A stretch of DNA of 64,000 nucleotides from Juglans regia (taxonomy: Eukaryota > Streptophyta > Magnoliopsida > Fagales > Juglandaceae): NCBI RefSeq assembly GCF_001411555.2, contig NW_023361891.1, positions 78,764 through 142,763 on the forward strand. Direction: 5' to 3'. The notes under the pieces are model-generated. The model did no database searches, was not told the origin of the DNA, and was given only the letters and a program-made list of their open reading frames with translations. Made by a program: the position numbers and the translations under genes. Below, piece by piece: positions 46,350 through 56,621 of the stretch; the stretch's first letter is position 1, and each line of letters begins with the position of its first letter.

Positions 46350-46520
46350 AGCCGTCTGCGTGAGAGGAGGGCTGCGAGAGAGAGGGGTTCTGCGAGAGGA
46401 GAGGCGAATCGGCGACTGAGGAGAGAGGGCTGCGCCTGCGCGAGAGAGAGGGCTGTGAGAGGAGAGGGGCGCGACTGAGGAGAGAGGGCTGCGCCTGCGC
46501 GAGAGAGAGGGCTGCGAGGG
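46350..46520. repeat. GC-rich GAGAGAGGGCTGCG tandem block inside the hAT element
   Basis: A unit of about 57-60 bp built on GCGACTGAGGAGAGAGGGCTG and CGCCTGCGCGAGAGAGAGGG is repeated twice, with partial units around it. It stands out in a very AT-rich element. On the minus strand it is pyrimidine-rich, like a 5' leader, and is followed by an ATG-containing piece and a GTCAGTAGG donor-like word. It may be the remnant of a transposase 5' exon. Confidence 0.6.
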
Positions 46521-46679
46521 TTTAGTGGGTGATGGGTCTTCGATTCAGTCGGGAATGGGGATTGGGGAAGGGGAACCCGTACCTCAGCACCTGACCTAAT
46601 TAGGCTAATTACAATTTACTTCACTACTTCAGTCCCCAGGTCCCCAACGAGTAACGACTAACGACACCGTATTATGTAT

Positions 46680-48115
46680 TTTTAAAGTAGTATTAACAAT
46701 TTAACTGTATTAAGTATAGTTACTAATTAATATGAATCTATTTTATATTATATATATATATGAAGATTCATTAAAAAAAAAATATGATATATATTATTAT
46801 AAATGACTATTAAAAAAAAGGGCACCGTATACGAAATACTAGTAATACACTAATATACTAATAGTTATTAATACTATTATACTAATAGTGATATTAATAA
46901 TATATATACTATATATAATATACTAATAGTGATATTAATACTATATATAATTATAGTTATAGTCATTTAGTATAACTATATTAGTATAAGTTATAGTGAT
47001 GTAGTATAACTTTATAATATATTAGTATAAGTTATAGTGATGTAGTATAACTTTATAATATATTAGTATAAGTTATAGTGATTTAGTATAGTTATAATAC
47101 TACAAGTTATAACTATAGTCTATATTAGTATTAGAATTAGTTATAGTGATTAGAATAACTATATATTAGTATTTGCTAGAATGATTTTAATTTAGTATAA
47201 CTATATAATAGTATTAGTATAAATATTATACTAACTATATCACTAATAATGTTAGTATACTAATACTAGTTTATCGCTATAGTTAATAGTATCCTATAGT
47301 AATATAACTATATTAGTAATTTAGTATTATAACTATATTAGTATTACTTATAGTGATTTAAATTTTAGTATAACTATATTAGTATAAGTTATAGTGATTT
47401 AGTATAGTTATAATACTATAATTTATTACTATAATCTATATTAGTATTAGTATTAGTTATAGTGATTAGCATAATTATATATTAGTATTTGCTATAGTGA
47501 TTTTAATTTAGTATAACTATATAATTAATAATAGTATTAGTATAAATATTATACTGACTATATCATTGATTGTATTAGTACACTAATGTCTAATACTAGT
47601 ATATCACTGATTCACTATAGTTAATAGTATCATATAGTAATATAGTATTAGTAATTGATACTACAGTAATTTATATAGTAATTTATATATAGGCTTAAAG
47701 TGGTTTACTAATTTATATATAGTAATTAATACTATTAGTAATTTATATGAATAATACTTTAGTTATTATACATTAGTATTATATGTTATTATAATTTTAT
47801 ATATTAGTGTTTATACATTAGTATTACAATATTACATGTCGATGTTATTATTCATCTCAGTGTTTATAGTATATTATATATACATTAGTTATTAGTATTA
47901 TATGCTATTATATTTATACATTAGTAATTTAGTGTTACATGGTAGTAATATTGTAAATTTGTAATAGTATGATATTTACATATAGTCATATACATATACT
48001 AAACTATTATTAGTCAATTTAGTCTATATATTATAGTATAAATATATTATTTAACTAGTATATTATTGACTTTAACTAACTATATAAGATATAATTGTAT
48101 AAAATTTAAATAATT
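46680..48115. repeat. AT-rich higher-order tandem repeat inside the hAT element
   Basis: Units such as TTAGTATAAGTTATAGTGAT (41-bp period at 46981-47065) are nested in a larger repeat: about 190 bp at 47065-47250 recurs at 47381-47570 (period about 316-320 bp). The rest is built from the same TTAGTAT/ATAGTGAT words. Non-coding. Confidence 0.8.
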
Positions 48116-48386
48116 AATATATAGAAAAACACATTTTTTTATAAAATATGTATAAAATCGGAGTCGGAGTCGGAGGGCCACGTCGGAGGCGGAGGCGGAG
48201 TCGGAGGGTCAGAGTCGGATCGGAGCGGAGTCGGAGTCGGATCATCAATGGCTCCGACTCCGACTCTGACTCCGACTGCCAAGAGGAAAAAACCTCCGAC
48301 TCCGACTCCGACAAGTCGGAGCCGGAGCGGAGCCGGTGCGGAGTCGGAGTCGGATTGTCGGATTTTTGCTCAGCCCTAGTGGTTTC

Positions 48387-48797
48387 GCACCAAATTAGAA
48401 AAGAGGGAAGAGATCTAAACGAAATCAGTTATTTTTTTTGTTAAGTGAGAAATGGGTCTTAACCTAATGCACCATACCTCCCTGGAATCAGTGTAATCAG
48501 ACCATTCCATAAGTCATCATTGAAGTTTAATATTAAATTTGACACACAAGATTCAATTGGGTGGCAACTGTAGAGCTCACTCAACACATGAGAATGAGCA
48601 TAAGCATCTTTGAGAGTGGAGTAAATAAAAAAGATTTTATATACCATGCCTTGCCAAAGAAAACCATCTGCATAATACTCCTAAATAATTCAACTTTCGT
48701 ACACAAAAAGGTCGGTATATTCCAAAATTTGGTGTGGTTATAAAATTAGAATGTAGTACACTTTAACCTACATAATTGGTAAGGTGAGAATGGAGAC
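48387..48797 (-). other. 3' flank / likely 3' UTR of the NOM1-like gene
   Basis: It lies between the stop codon of the minus-strand gene and the hAT element. Unique, AT-rich sequence without other features. Confidence 0.4.
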
Positions 48798-49739
48798 TCA
48801 CATGAGGATTCCTTCAGCATTATTAAGGGCTCTCTTTACAACCCTAAATTTTTCTGTGATTGCTTTATTGGTTTTCACAACGTACTCCTTGATGAAAAAC
48901 TCAATGCCATGTCTAAGACTTTCGAGGTCGGGGGTGACACCCACACGGGTGAATATGTTCCATATGAGCTTATCAGAATACTCAAAAAGGGCCTCAAATA
49001 GCATTCGGAAGTGCATAATCCGTCTTGGGGTGAGCTGCCTGATATCACCCAATTCTACAGATTTCAAAACTGCTAGGGAGAGGGTGAAAGAAGCAAGCAT
49101 CTCTGCTGCAAATTTTGCCAGGTGCAATGACCTAGTATGCTGCATCGACTCCAGCTCTTTGAAGTGGTCCCAAAGGCAAAACTGAGAAATTACAGCAGGT
49201 AAAAGCAAGATTAAAAAAATTATTTTAGGAAAAAGAATATAGAAAGGGCACTATATTTTGAAAATAATAAAGAAATAAACAAACTACAGGGAAAAAAAAA
49301 AACAATCATATGTCAGACTTTTAAAACAGCTCAATACAAATCAATGCAAGTTATCAAAAACAATCATATGTCAGACTTCAAAAATAAAAATTGAGGTCAT
49401 AGCAAAACATTCATCATTTTTTCTTTTTATATACATTGTGCAGGTAAAAGAGAGAACATTGCAATCGAAGCCAAAGGTGTAGAGCTTCCATTGGAGTGGG
49501 CAATGTTGGCCCACATGAACATCAATCATTACCAGAAATTTGGCATCGTATGGAAGTCTGAATGCTCTCATTTTATTTGTGGTTATCTTGGATTGTGGGA
49601 ATTTCTTCCAGCCAATAGATAAAATTTGAATCTATAGAAGGGTATGAGATTCTAGGTGCATGAGATGAGTGACTGAAAATATTCGTTGGTTCTTAAGTAA
49701 TAACAAGGAAGAAATAACAGTATCAAATATAAGAGCAAC

Positions 49740-50160
49740 GTGACGGCCTCAAGAGGGGTCTACACCCTTCGCATTGCAAGGGGTGAGGGGGATAGCAGTG
49801 GGGGAGATCCCCCTGGCATGCAAGGCAGAGCACCCTGCAAGCGAGGTGGGAATGTCCCCCACCACCACAAGATGGAGTGCCCCCGCCCCCCCCCCTCCTT
49901 TTGTAATGACGGGAAGTAGCAACATCGCAAAGAGTGGCTTGAGCAATCCCTTGCAAGGGGCTTATCTCTTAAAGGTCTCACCTCCCTCTCCCTCTACAAA
50001 TCTGCTTCCACCTTGGGAACTGTGGAAGACCCACCCCCAATACCCTATCACCCAGCCAAAAGGGTGGTGAAAGAAGGTCTCCCTCCACCCCACTCTTGGT
50101 GAGGGGGGCTGCCACAGGGAAGGGGCAACCCTCCCTCTGCATTTTTCTTTCTTTTCCAAT
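49740..50160. repeat. GC-rich block of unknown origin in the last intron of the NOM1-like gene
   Basis: About 420 bp of G/C-rich sequence with CCCCC and GGGGG runs and words such as AGGGGGATAGCAGTGGGGGAG and GAGGGGGGCTGCCACAGGG is set in a very AT-rich intron. No conserved protein reading was recognised in any frame. The composition jump marks an insertion, but I saw no terminal repeats. Confidence 0.5.
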
Positions 50161-50652
50161 TTCAATCACTTATTATTTTTAATTTTTTTAATCAGTAATC
50201 ATTATTTTTAAATTTTAGTTTTAAGAAGTTTAATTTTGATTTTTTTATTACTAAGCAACGTTCTTTTCCCAAGAGGAAAGGAATATCTATTGCTTCTAGT
50301 TTGTTGTTATTCCACATGAATACCTATTTGCTTCTAGGCTCTACTCTGCAGGCCAAACGTGCCCTAGGTTATAAGTAATATTCCTCACCCCTTAAACTTG
50401 TCCTTCTCCCCAGGAGAAATAAGGAAACCTTAGTTTATGTTCCCCCAAAGTCCTCTAAGAAAAGAACCAACTTAGTGTCCAGTTTGTTGTATCCCACATA
50501 TCAACACTAAAAGGAAGGCCAATAACATCACTCTTTTAAAATGCAAGGTTTTCTTGTGATTTAGAAATGACAATTCCAGCTACATCATTTACTTCGATGA
50601 TGTATGCAATAAAAGTTGAAGCCAGATTCAGATGCAATAAAACCAAATTGAC

Positions 50653-50687
50653 TCATAATACTTGCCCTGCCCTGCCCTGCCCTGTCT
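50653..50687. repeat. (CCCTG)n microsatellite
   Basis: Four to five CCCTG units in tandem (TGCCCTGCCCTGCCCTGCC), in an intron. Confidence 0.85.
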
Positions 50688-52309
50688 TAAAAAGCCCTCC
50701 TGCACTGCCATGTACATTCAAGCTGACGATTTAATTATCTACTACCATTAAAAAATTTCAGCATCCTCTTTGACAATAATACTCAATCCTTCATCCAAGG
50801 CATAAGAAATATACAAGGACTATCACAAACATTTCTCATAGATATCCATGCGGTGTGTAAATGTGGTTGACCATAGGCACGCGCTTCCAGTAACATAATC
50901 AGAGTGTTCAACAAGGTAATAGATCCACCTACTTCACTCCTAGGAAGCATTTTTCGACCTCGGTTGCATTGCTCAGAAACATATATACCAAAATAATAAG
51001 TATTCATTGTACTTTTGCAATTGCATTGCACATAATAACCCTTGAGTCTATAAGATGATTGTCACTTAAAGCAAGGACCAAAAATCACTTAGACATGCTA
51101 TAACCCCAACCAAAAATTCTGCAGTATCTCATTATCTCTACAAGTAGACAGAAGCTATTTTTGTCACACATAAAAGGCCAGCAATCTCCAATTCAAACCT
51201 AGTTCAAACTCAAATTCCAGGGTTGATACCACAACCAGGTAAAGTCTCCCAAGAAATATTACTCAAATAAAATCACTGAATAAAAACAATGGTAGTCTTT
51301 AGAAGATCGCAAAGTTTATAACAAACTGCGGATTTAACAATGAAACAAAAAAAAAAGAAAAAACAAAAGGTCAAATGAATGGCCCCTGATATTTTCACAA
51401 GATTATGTAATTGTCAAAATCAGCTGATATAATATTTTTCAATTAATTATCAAAAAATCAGAAAGAAAGCATACCTAAGGAATGGAACATGTGAATTTAC
51501 ATGACAAACCATGTGTCTGAATTTAAAAAACAAAATTTCTGGCCATGCTTTACCGAAAATTTCATTCTAAAGTCACCAAGATAAATAAAAAATAAAAAAA
51601 GGAGAGAGAGAAGAGAACACCTGTAAAGTGAACTTGTGGTTTTTGTCATGCTCACACAACTTGGAAAAGCGAGAACAGTATAATACTTATTAAATACTTT
51701 CTCCTGTAAACAGCATTCTACAAGAACACGCATGATCTCTCTGTCCTGTGAATATAATTGAAAATTAACAATCAGAAAATTAAATACAGTTGCCAAAATA
51801 AGGAGAAAATCACAAGGCACCCACCTGCTTTCCATGTAAATCCAACCTTAGAAGCTTCTCAAATGTATCAATGTAGTCCTCCCCACTCATTACTATACAA
51901 AAGACTGCCCGTCTGGCATCTGTATTCATCCTCTGTGCAGCAGCAAGCTGCAGCATTTTTTGGGCTTCAAGAACCTCTTTGTCTATATTGCTGGCAACTT
52001 CTTTAACATTGTCCATTGTGGAAGCCATGTCACCAGACAACCACCATTGGCCCTTCTTCTCAGGATCGACAAGCTTGCTCCATTTGAGCCCTCTAATCAA
52101 ACATCTTCTACCCTTAACTGAAAATAAAGAATAACCAAGGACTCAATGTCATACAAAAAGATAATGGAAAATTGAATTGTCTTTACTACATCAAATCTGA
52201 CACTCATTATTTTGAAAAGCAAAATGTTAAAATAAATTTAGATTATCTTGAGTTTCCATGAGCTATCCCTATTCCTAGTCATACTTTCATGCCTAGAGCA
52301 ATTATACAC

Positions 52310-52535
52310 TTTTTTTTTGGTACTGGGCATCCGGGAACAAAGTCCCAACTAATCCCAAGGGTGCACAAGCTCTAGATGAGGAGTTTACTGCAAGTGCACC
52401 TCAGGCAATTAGAATTCTATTCGATGGCCCCTAAAAATTGTTTGAACCTAAGGGTTCAAACCTTAGAGACCTGGAGGAAGCATATCACCAAGACCAAGGC
52501 TCTTACCACTTGAGCTAACCCCTAAGGGTTGAGTA
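52310..52535 (-). mobile_element. tRNA-derived SINE (reverse) in an intron
   Basis: On the minus strand it starts with an A-box-like TAGCTCAAGTGGTAAG (52502-52517), then a B-box-like GGTTTGAACCC (52452-52462), and ends in A9. The flanks ATTATACACT (52301-52310) and ACGATACACT (52536-52545) share ATACACT, a degraded target duplication. Confidence 0.75.
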
Positions 52536-52579
52536 ACGATACACTAACAACCCATTTACAACTAATTTTTACAACTTTG

Positions 52580-52630
52580 ATTTTTTTTTTTTTTTATTGG
52601 CACAGGGTGTCCGAGAACAAAACGTCACCA
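52580..52630 (-). mobile_element. SINE 3'-end fragment (reverse)
   Basis: A T15 run is followed by ATTGGCACAGGGTGTCCGAG, matching in reverse the CTGGACACCCGGTGTCAAATA end of the next fragment. Confidence 0.6.
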
Positions 52631-52640
52631 GAAAGAAAAA

Positions 52641-52745
52641 TTATCACTTTTCATTGAAAAGTTTTGGGTGCCCTGTGCACCCCCGAGATTAGTCAGGACG
52701 CTGTTCCTGGACACCCGGTGTCAAATAAAAAAAATAAAAAAAGTT
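52641..52745 (+). mobile_element. SINE 3'-end fragment (forward)
   Basis: It reads GGGTGCCCTGTGCACCCC, then GCTGTTCCTGGACACCCGG, and ends in an A-rich tail. It lies in inverted orientation to the preceding fragment. Confidence 0.6.
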
Positions 52746-53581
52746 TTGGAAGTATGGAGAGAAGTTTTTTTGTATCAGGAAGAGGTAAACCTCAAGATGA
52801 GACCATATAACTCACAATTTTACATTGGCGTGCAAAAACGAAGTTCCAAAGAGAGAGCAACCTCATGGATTTTAAGGAGAGACAATGATCATGGCGAAGG
52901 GGCAAAAACATTTTTTATGTACCAAGTAAAACATGGCAGCTATGACTAATGTAATGACAAAGTGGTCAATGTTAAATATTAATCAGAAACAAAAAAAAGA
53001 GAGAATTATAAATTAAAATTCCTAGCTAAACTGAGACAGAATGACACTATTGGCGCAAAGAAATTTGGTGATAAGATGCGTATTTAAGTAGAGGAAAAAC
53101 AAAAAACAAAACATTTCAAAATACCCAACGCATACAAACTCCCATCTTACCATATAGCATTCCATGAATCAAAAGGAGAACCCACCACAATTTCTTTAGT
53201 AGATCCCAACACATTTTTTTTACAAATTATGTACACAATGAAGTTCATAATCATTCATAAGGTTTCGATACCAAGCTATTCTAGTCAATGTATGAACCAA
53301 AACATGTTCACTGTTGTATTGAAACTACAATGTATATTACTTGGGTGCGTCTCTTAAAAACAATTGTCTTAAAATGAATAATAAATAGGATGCACCCCTT
53401 ATTGAGCTTTAGAGACAATCTCGCACCGCAACACCAGTGGTAGCCCCTTAAAAGTGAAGCCTCCTCAAACCAAAACCTATCCTCCCAAGTCCCATTACAA
53501 AAATAACAAAGTGTAATAAAACATTCTAAAAAAATATACTGAACTAAATGTTAAAAGAATGAAAGTATTAACTAGAAAGAC

Positions 53582-53683
53582 CTTTTGTAGCCATTTCTTT
53601 ATCCGGGTGTGATGAGCGGGATCCTCTTTAGGCCTTTTCTTGTTGTTCTTGATGTCACATATGGTTTCAAGCATGAATTCCAT
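53582..53683 (-). other. NOM1-like exon 10 with non-consensus acceptor
   Basis: The 34-codon exon reads MEFMLETICDIKNNKKRP and ends WLQK before a GTCTTTC donor. Length, phase and sequence fit its neighbours exactly, but the two intron bases before it (53685-53684 on the minus strand) read AT. The nearest AG upstream would add 23 bases and cause a stop. The nearest in-frame AG inside the exon removes 12 residues. Confidence 0.8.
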
Positions 53684-54576
53684 ATGCAAGCATCACCAAT
53701 TACAATCTTTGCAATTATGAAACAGAAAAAAAAAGGTGAAGAATTCATAATAATGTTAAAACGTTTAATAAACTTACTCTCTTGCTATTTATACTTTGTT
53801 GGCCATCTCCAGAAGAAGCTTTCAACTCATTCACCCTATTCTGAATACTGAGAATAAAATTTTTCATTGCAGAAGGATCATCACTCCTTATTTTCATTCC
53901 ACAGCCTGTGCAGTTAATAGTAGTTCAAATCAGACGAGTTGCTGATGCCATCATGCAATTACAAAAGATGAACAATAATTTCATGCTATCATAAAATATA
54001 GAATGCAAACAAAAATACCTGGTTATTGGATATACATCATGATGTATTTTAAGCACAAAAACGATATATATAAAATGTGTGACATGCAAGCACTTGCCAA
54101 AAAATGGATCCCATTTGCAAACAACAACTGGTTTGGAAACATACATGATGCTGATTTTAAGCACAAACACACTAAATAAAATGCTTGATATGCAAGACTT
54201 ATTAAAAATGAACCCCCTTGAAGCTTAAAGTTGATAGAATTATGATAACAAGGTATAAAAGCCAAAAAATCCACATATGCAAAGACCGAATATCAAAATT
54301 TTAAAGAGGCTTACATTGCAAAGTTGTCAAGATGGTTGAGACATCTATCTCTGTTAATCGCTTGCTCAACATTATCAAAAAGTCATGTATCAACTCACTG
54401 AGACGAATCATCAGAAATAAAGCCATTAGAAAGGATTGTTACATACTGTAAAAAAATTTATGGCACACTAACTGAAACAGACAGTGAACTTCTGCACAAG
54501 GACACATCACTCATCAAGCAATTACTACAATTTAGATAGCTCAAGTTAGGGATTCAATCACTCATGTTGTTCCTTG

Positions 54577-54755
54577 TAACGCCCTAATGGAAGGCCCAAA
54601 CCACATGACCTATACTCCAAAAGGACTAGTCAATGATACAATTGGAGTCCCATTGAAATATTATAAAGAGCAAGAACTTCTCATTCCCAAGCAATGTAAG
54701 ATCTCATATACCACCTACCCTTATCCTTCTCATATGGCATATCACACTTCTGAAG
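54577..54755 (+). repeat. Dispersed LTR-start fragment in an intron (TGTAACGCCCTAATGG...)
   Basis: Partner of 32873-33055. This copy keeps the more typical TGTAACGCCC start. It lies in the intron between the exons at 54315 and 55204, antisense to the gene. Confidence 0.75.
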
Positions 54756-55569
54756 CCGGATATATGCCCAAAACATGGACAAATCACGCCATAATATCAT
54801 AAAGAAAACTGCTTTCATTTCAACAAAAACACAATGTCCCAATACACTCTTTTCTTTTGAAGGGAGTTGAAGCAATTTCAGAGCTGTCATAGAATACATA
54901 GCCTCATCCCTAACAACAAATTAGTAATTTAATGAATGTAAAGGAACTGATGTTTACAGTATGTACATCACATCTGTGCATGTGTTCATCACAGGATTAA
55001 CTCTGCCTTCAAATTGAAGAATGTATCTTCACATGTAATAGAGCTTGATGAGCAGAAATTTGACCATGCCAAAAGATATTGTCGTCCAGCAACCTAAATC
55101 AATGTGTCATGACATATGCTTTTGAAGTCCTTGATTTTTTTTCACCTCTTGCCGTGATAATTTTACAGAGTAAGAGTCCAGGTTAACAGAAGTTATTATT
55201 TACCTCGAGCAAACTCCAAATATGTACAAATAGGATAGCAGAAGAGAGAGATTTCGCAAAGAAAGAATGTCTTCTTTGTGGTATTCATCCTGGGTAAAAA
55301 AACATAATTTTTCTCGGTACATTTTTCTAATTTTTTTTATTAGTCAAACAACTAGCAATAATAACGGTGTGATCACCTCAAAACATAGAGCAAGAGAAGC
55401 CATAAGCTTTGCACTGAAGTCAATTCCAACCAAACATGCCATCCCTGCAACAAAAGCACCAAAAACAGCAGCATACCTACACAAAGAGCAGAGCAGAGAG
55501 GGAGTTATTAAGAAAATTTAAAAAATTTAAAAAACAAAAAAAAAAGAAGAAGAAGAAGGGGGAAAATAA

Positions 55570-55620
55570 TATAGGGTCCAGTTTATATATATATATTTAT
55601 ATATATATATATATACTTAT
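55570..55620. repeat. (AT)n microsatellite
   Basis: TATATATATATTTATATATA-type tract in an intron. Confidence 0.8.
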
Positions 55621-56303
55621 GGAATAAACTAATGTTCAAATAAAAAAAGCTCCATCTTGTGACATTCAGCAAGTTTTATGGATTCACATAAGCCACGGAC
55701 CCCAAAAAAGAAAAGAAAAAAAACAACTTTTGATAAGAAAATAATCATTATCCATCAAAACTCCCTTGTATATGGAATTTGGGTCCTTGGATCAACAAAG
55801 CTGACAAAGTATATAAATGGAATAATGAGCCAACATTAATTAATTAAAATTTCCGAAATAAAATTTAGAAGCAAAGCCATCTATAGAGTAAGGAACAGAA
55901 AAGTTTTGACTTTTCTTTTCAACATTACTGCCAAATCTAACGAAAACAATTCAACTCTTGAAGTTCTATTTGCAAAAGACAAAAGAGGTGTTTGGGGACT
56001 CTTTCATAGATACGAAAGATCTATAACAAAACGAATAACAGTAAATAAATAAATTGTACGAAAAATATATTCGAGGATTTCTTTAGACAGATAACATATT
56101 CACTACATATAAAATGCAGTTTTCAAAATTAAATTGTTCACCACCTAAATTGGACTCATGTTCTTAGAGCTCTTATGCTTCATTCAAAAGGATATATTTT
56201 TTGTTTGTTTTGATGAGTTAAACTTCATTAATCACACAAGATATCTTGAAAGTTTATCAAACATGAAATATTTTCACCAATGGAACCTTTTCATCTTTTC
56301 CAA

Positions 56304-56377
56304 TTTTTTTTTTATCAGTAAATAAGAATTTTATTAAAATAGGCAAAGCCAAGTACAAGGGATATATACAAGAGCGA
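56304..56377 (-). mobile_element. 74-bp LINE tail with perfect 12-bp target duplication
   Basis: T10, then ATCAGTAAATAAGAATTTTA and AGGCAAAGCCAAGTACAAGG, is the reverse complement of a typical plant LINE 3' end. CATCTTTTCCAA flanks both sides (56292-56303 and 56378-56389). It is a strongly 5'-truncated insertion made by target-primed reverse transcription. Confidence 0.88.
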
Positions 56378-56596
56378 CATCTTTTCCAAAATTAAATTGT
56401 TCACCATAGGAAATGGACTCGACATTCTTAGAGCTTCCATTTTTCAGTCATAAGGACTTTTCTCTTGATAAGTTATACACTATTAATTCCGCAAGATATC
56501 TTGAAATTTTTATCGAATTCAAACCAAAAACAAAATGATCTTTCTCCAATACCCAGAATGATGGAACATGAGATGATATTGAATTGAAACAATAAG

Positions 56597-56621
56597 CGCC
56601 CCGCCCCCCGCCCCCCGCCCT
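56597..56621. repeat. CCCCGCC-rich tract (G-quadruplex-prone on the minus strand)
   Basis: CCCCGCCCCCCGCCCCCCGCCC gives four G-runs of at least three on the gene's sense strand. It lies in the intron before the exon at 56947 is joined to the one at 55476. Confidence 0.7.

Larger units (their letters stand above)
44224..48378. mobile_element. 4.2-kb transposase-less hAT element with perfect 8-bp target duplication
   Basis: It starts TAGGGCTGAGCA and ends TGCTCAGCCCTA (12-bp perfect inverted repeat). GTGGTTTC flanks both sides (44216-44223 and 48379-48386). Subterminal TCCGAC/GTCGGA arrays lie at 44250-44335 and 48158-48360. The inside holds a CATCCACATC-rich stretch (44515-44740), a LINE tail, a GC-rich tandem block and 1.4 kb of AT-rich satellite-like repeats. 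No transposase words were found in either strand, so it must depend on a related element such as the one at 21648-25977. It lies about 420 bp beyond the stop codon of the minus-strand NOM1-like gene. Confidence 0.93.

Noticed and set aside
46680..48115. Centromeric satellite or CRISPR-like array
   Set aside because: Repeats are imperfect, AT-rich, nested and confined to one hAT element in a plant genome.
48114..48444. Arg/Ser or Glu/Ser repeat ORFs
   Set aside because: They are translations of the (GTCGGA)n subterminal repeats of the hAT element.
49371..49571. Minus-strand ORF in the last NOM1-like intron
   Set aside because: No recognised motif, and it does not fit the phase or wording of the family between exons 12 and 13.
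52502..52517. tRNA gene
   Set aside because: The A- and B-box-like words are present, but the rest does not fold as a tRNA and ends in an A-tail. It is a SINE.
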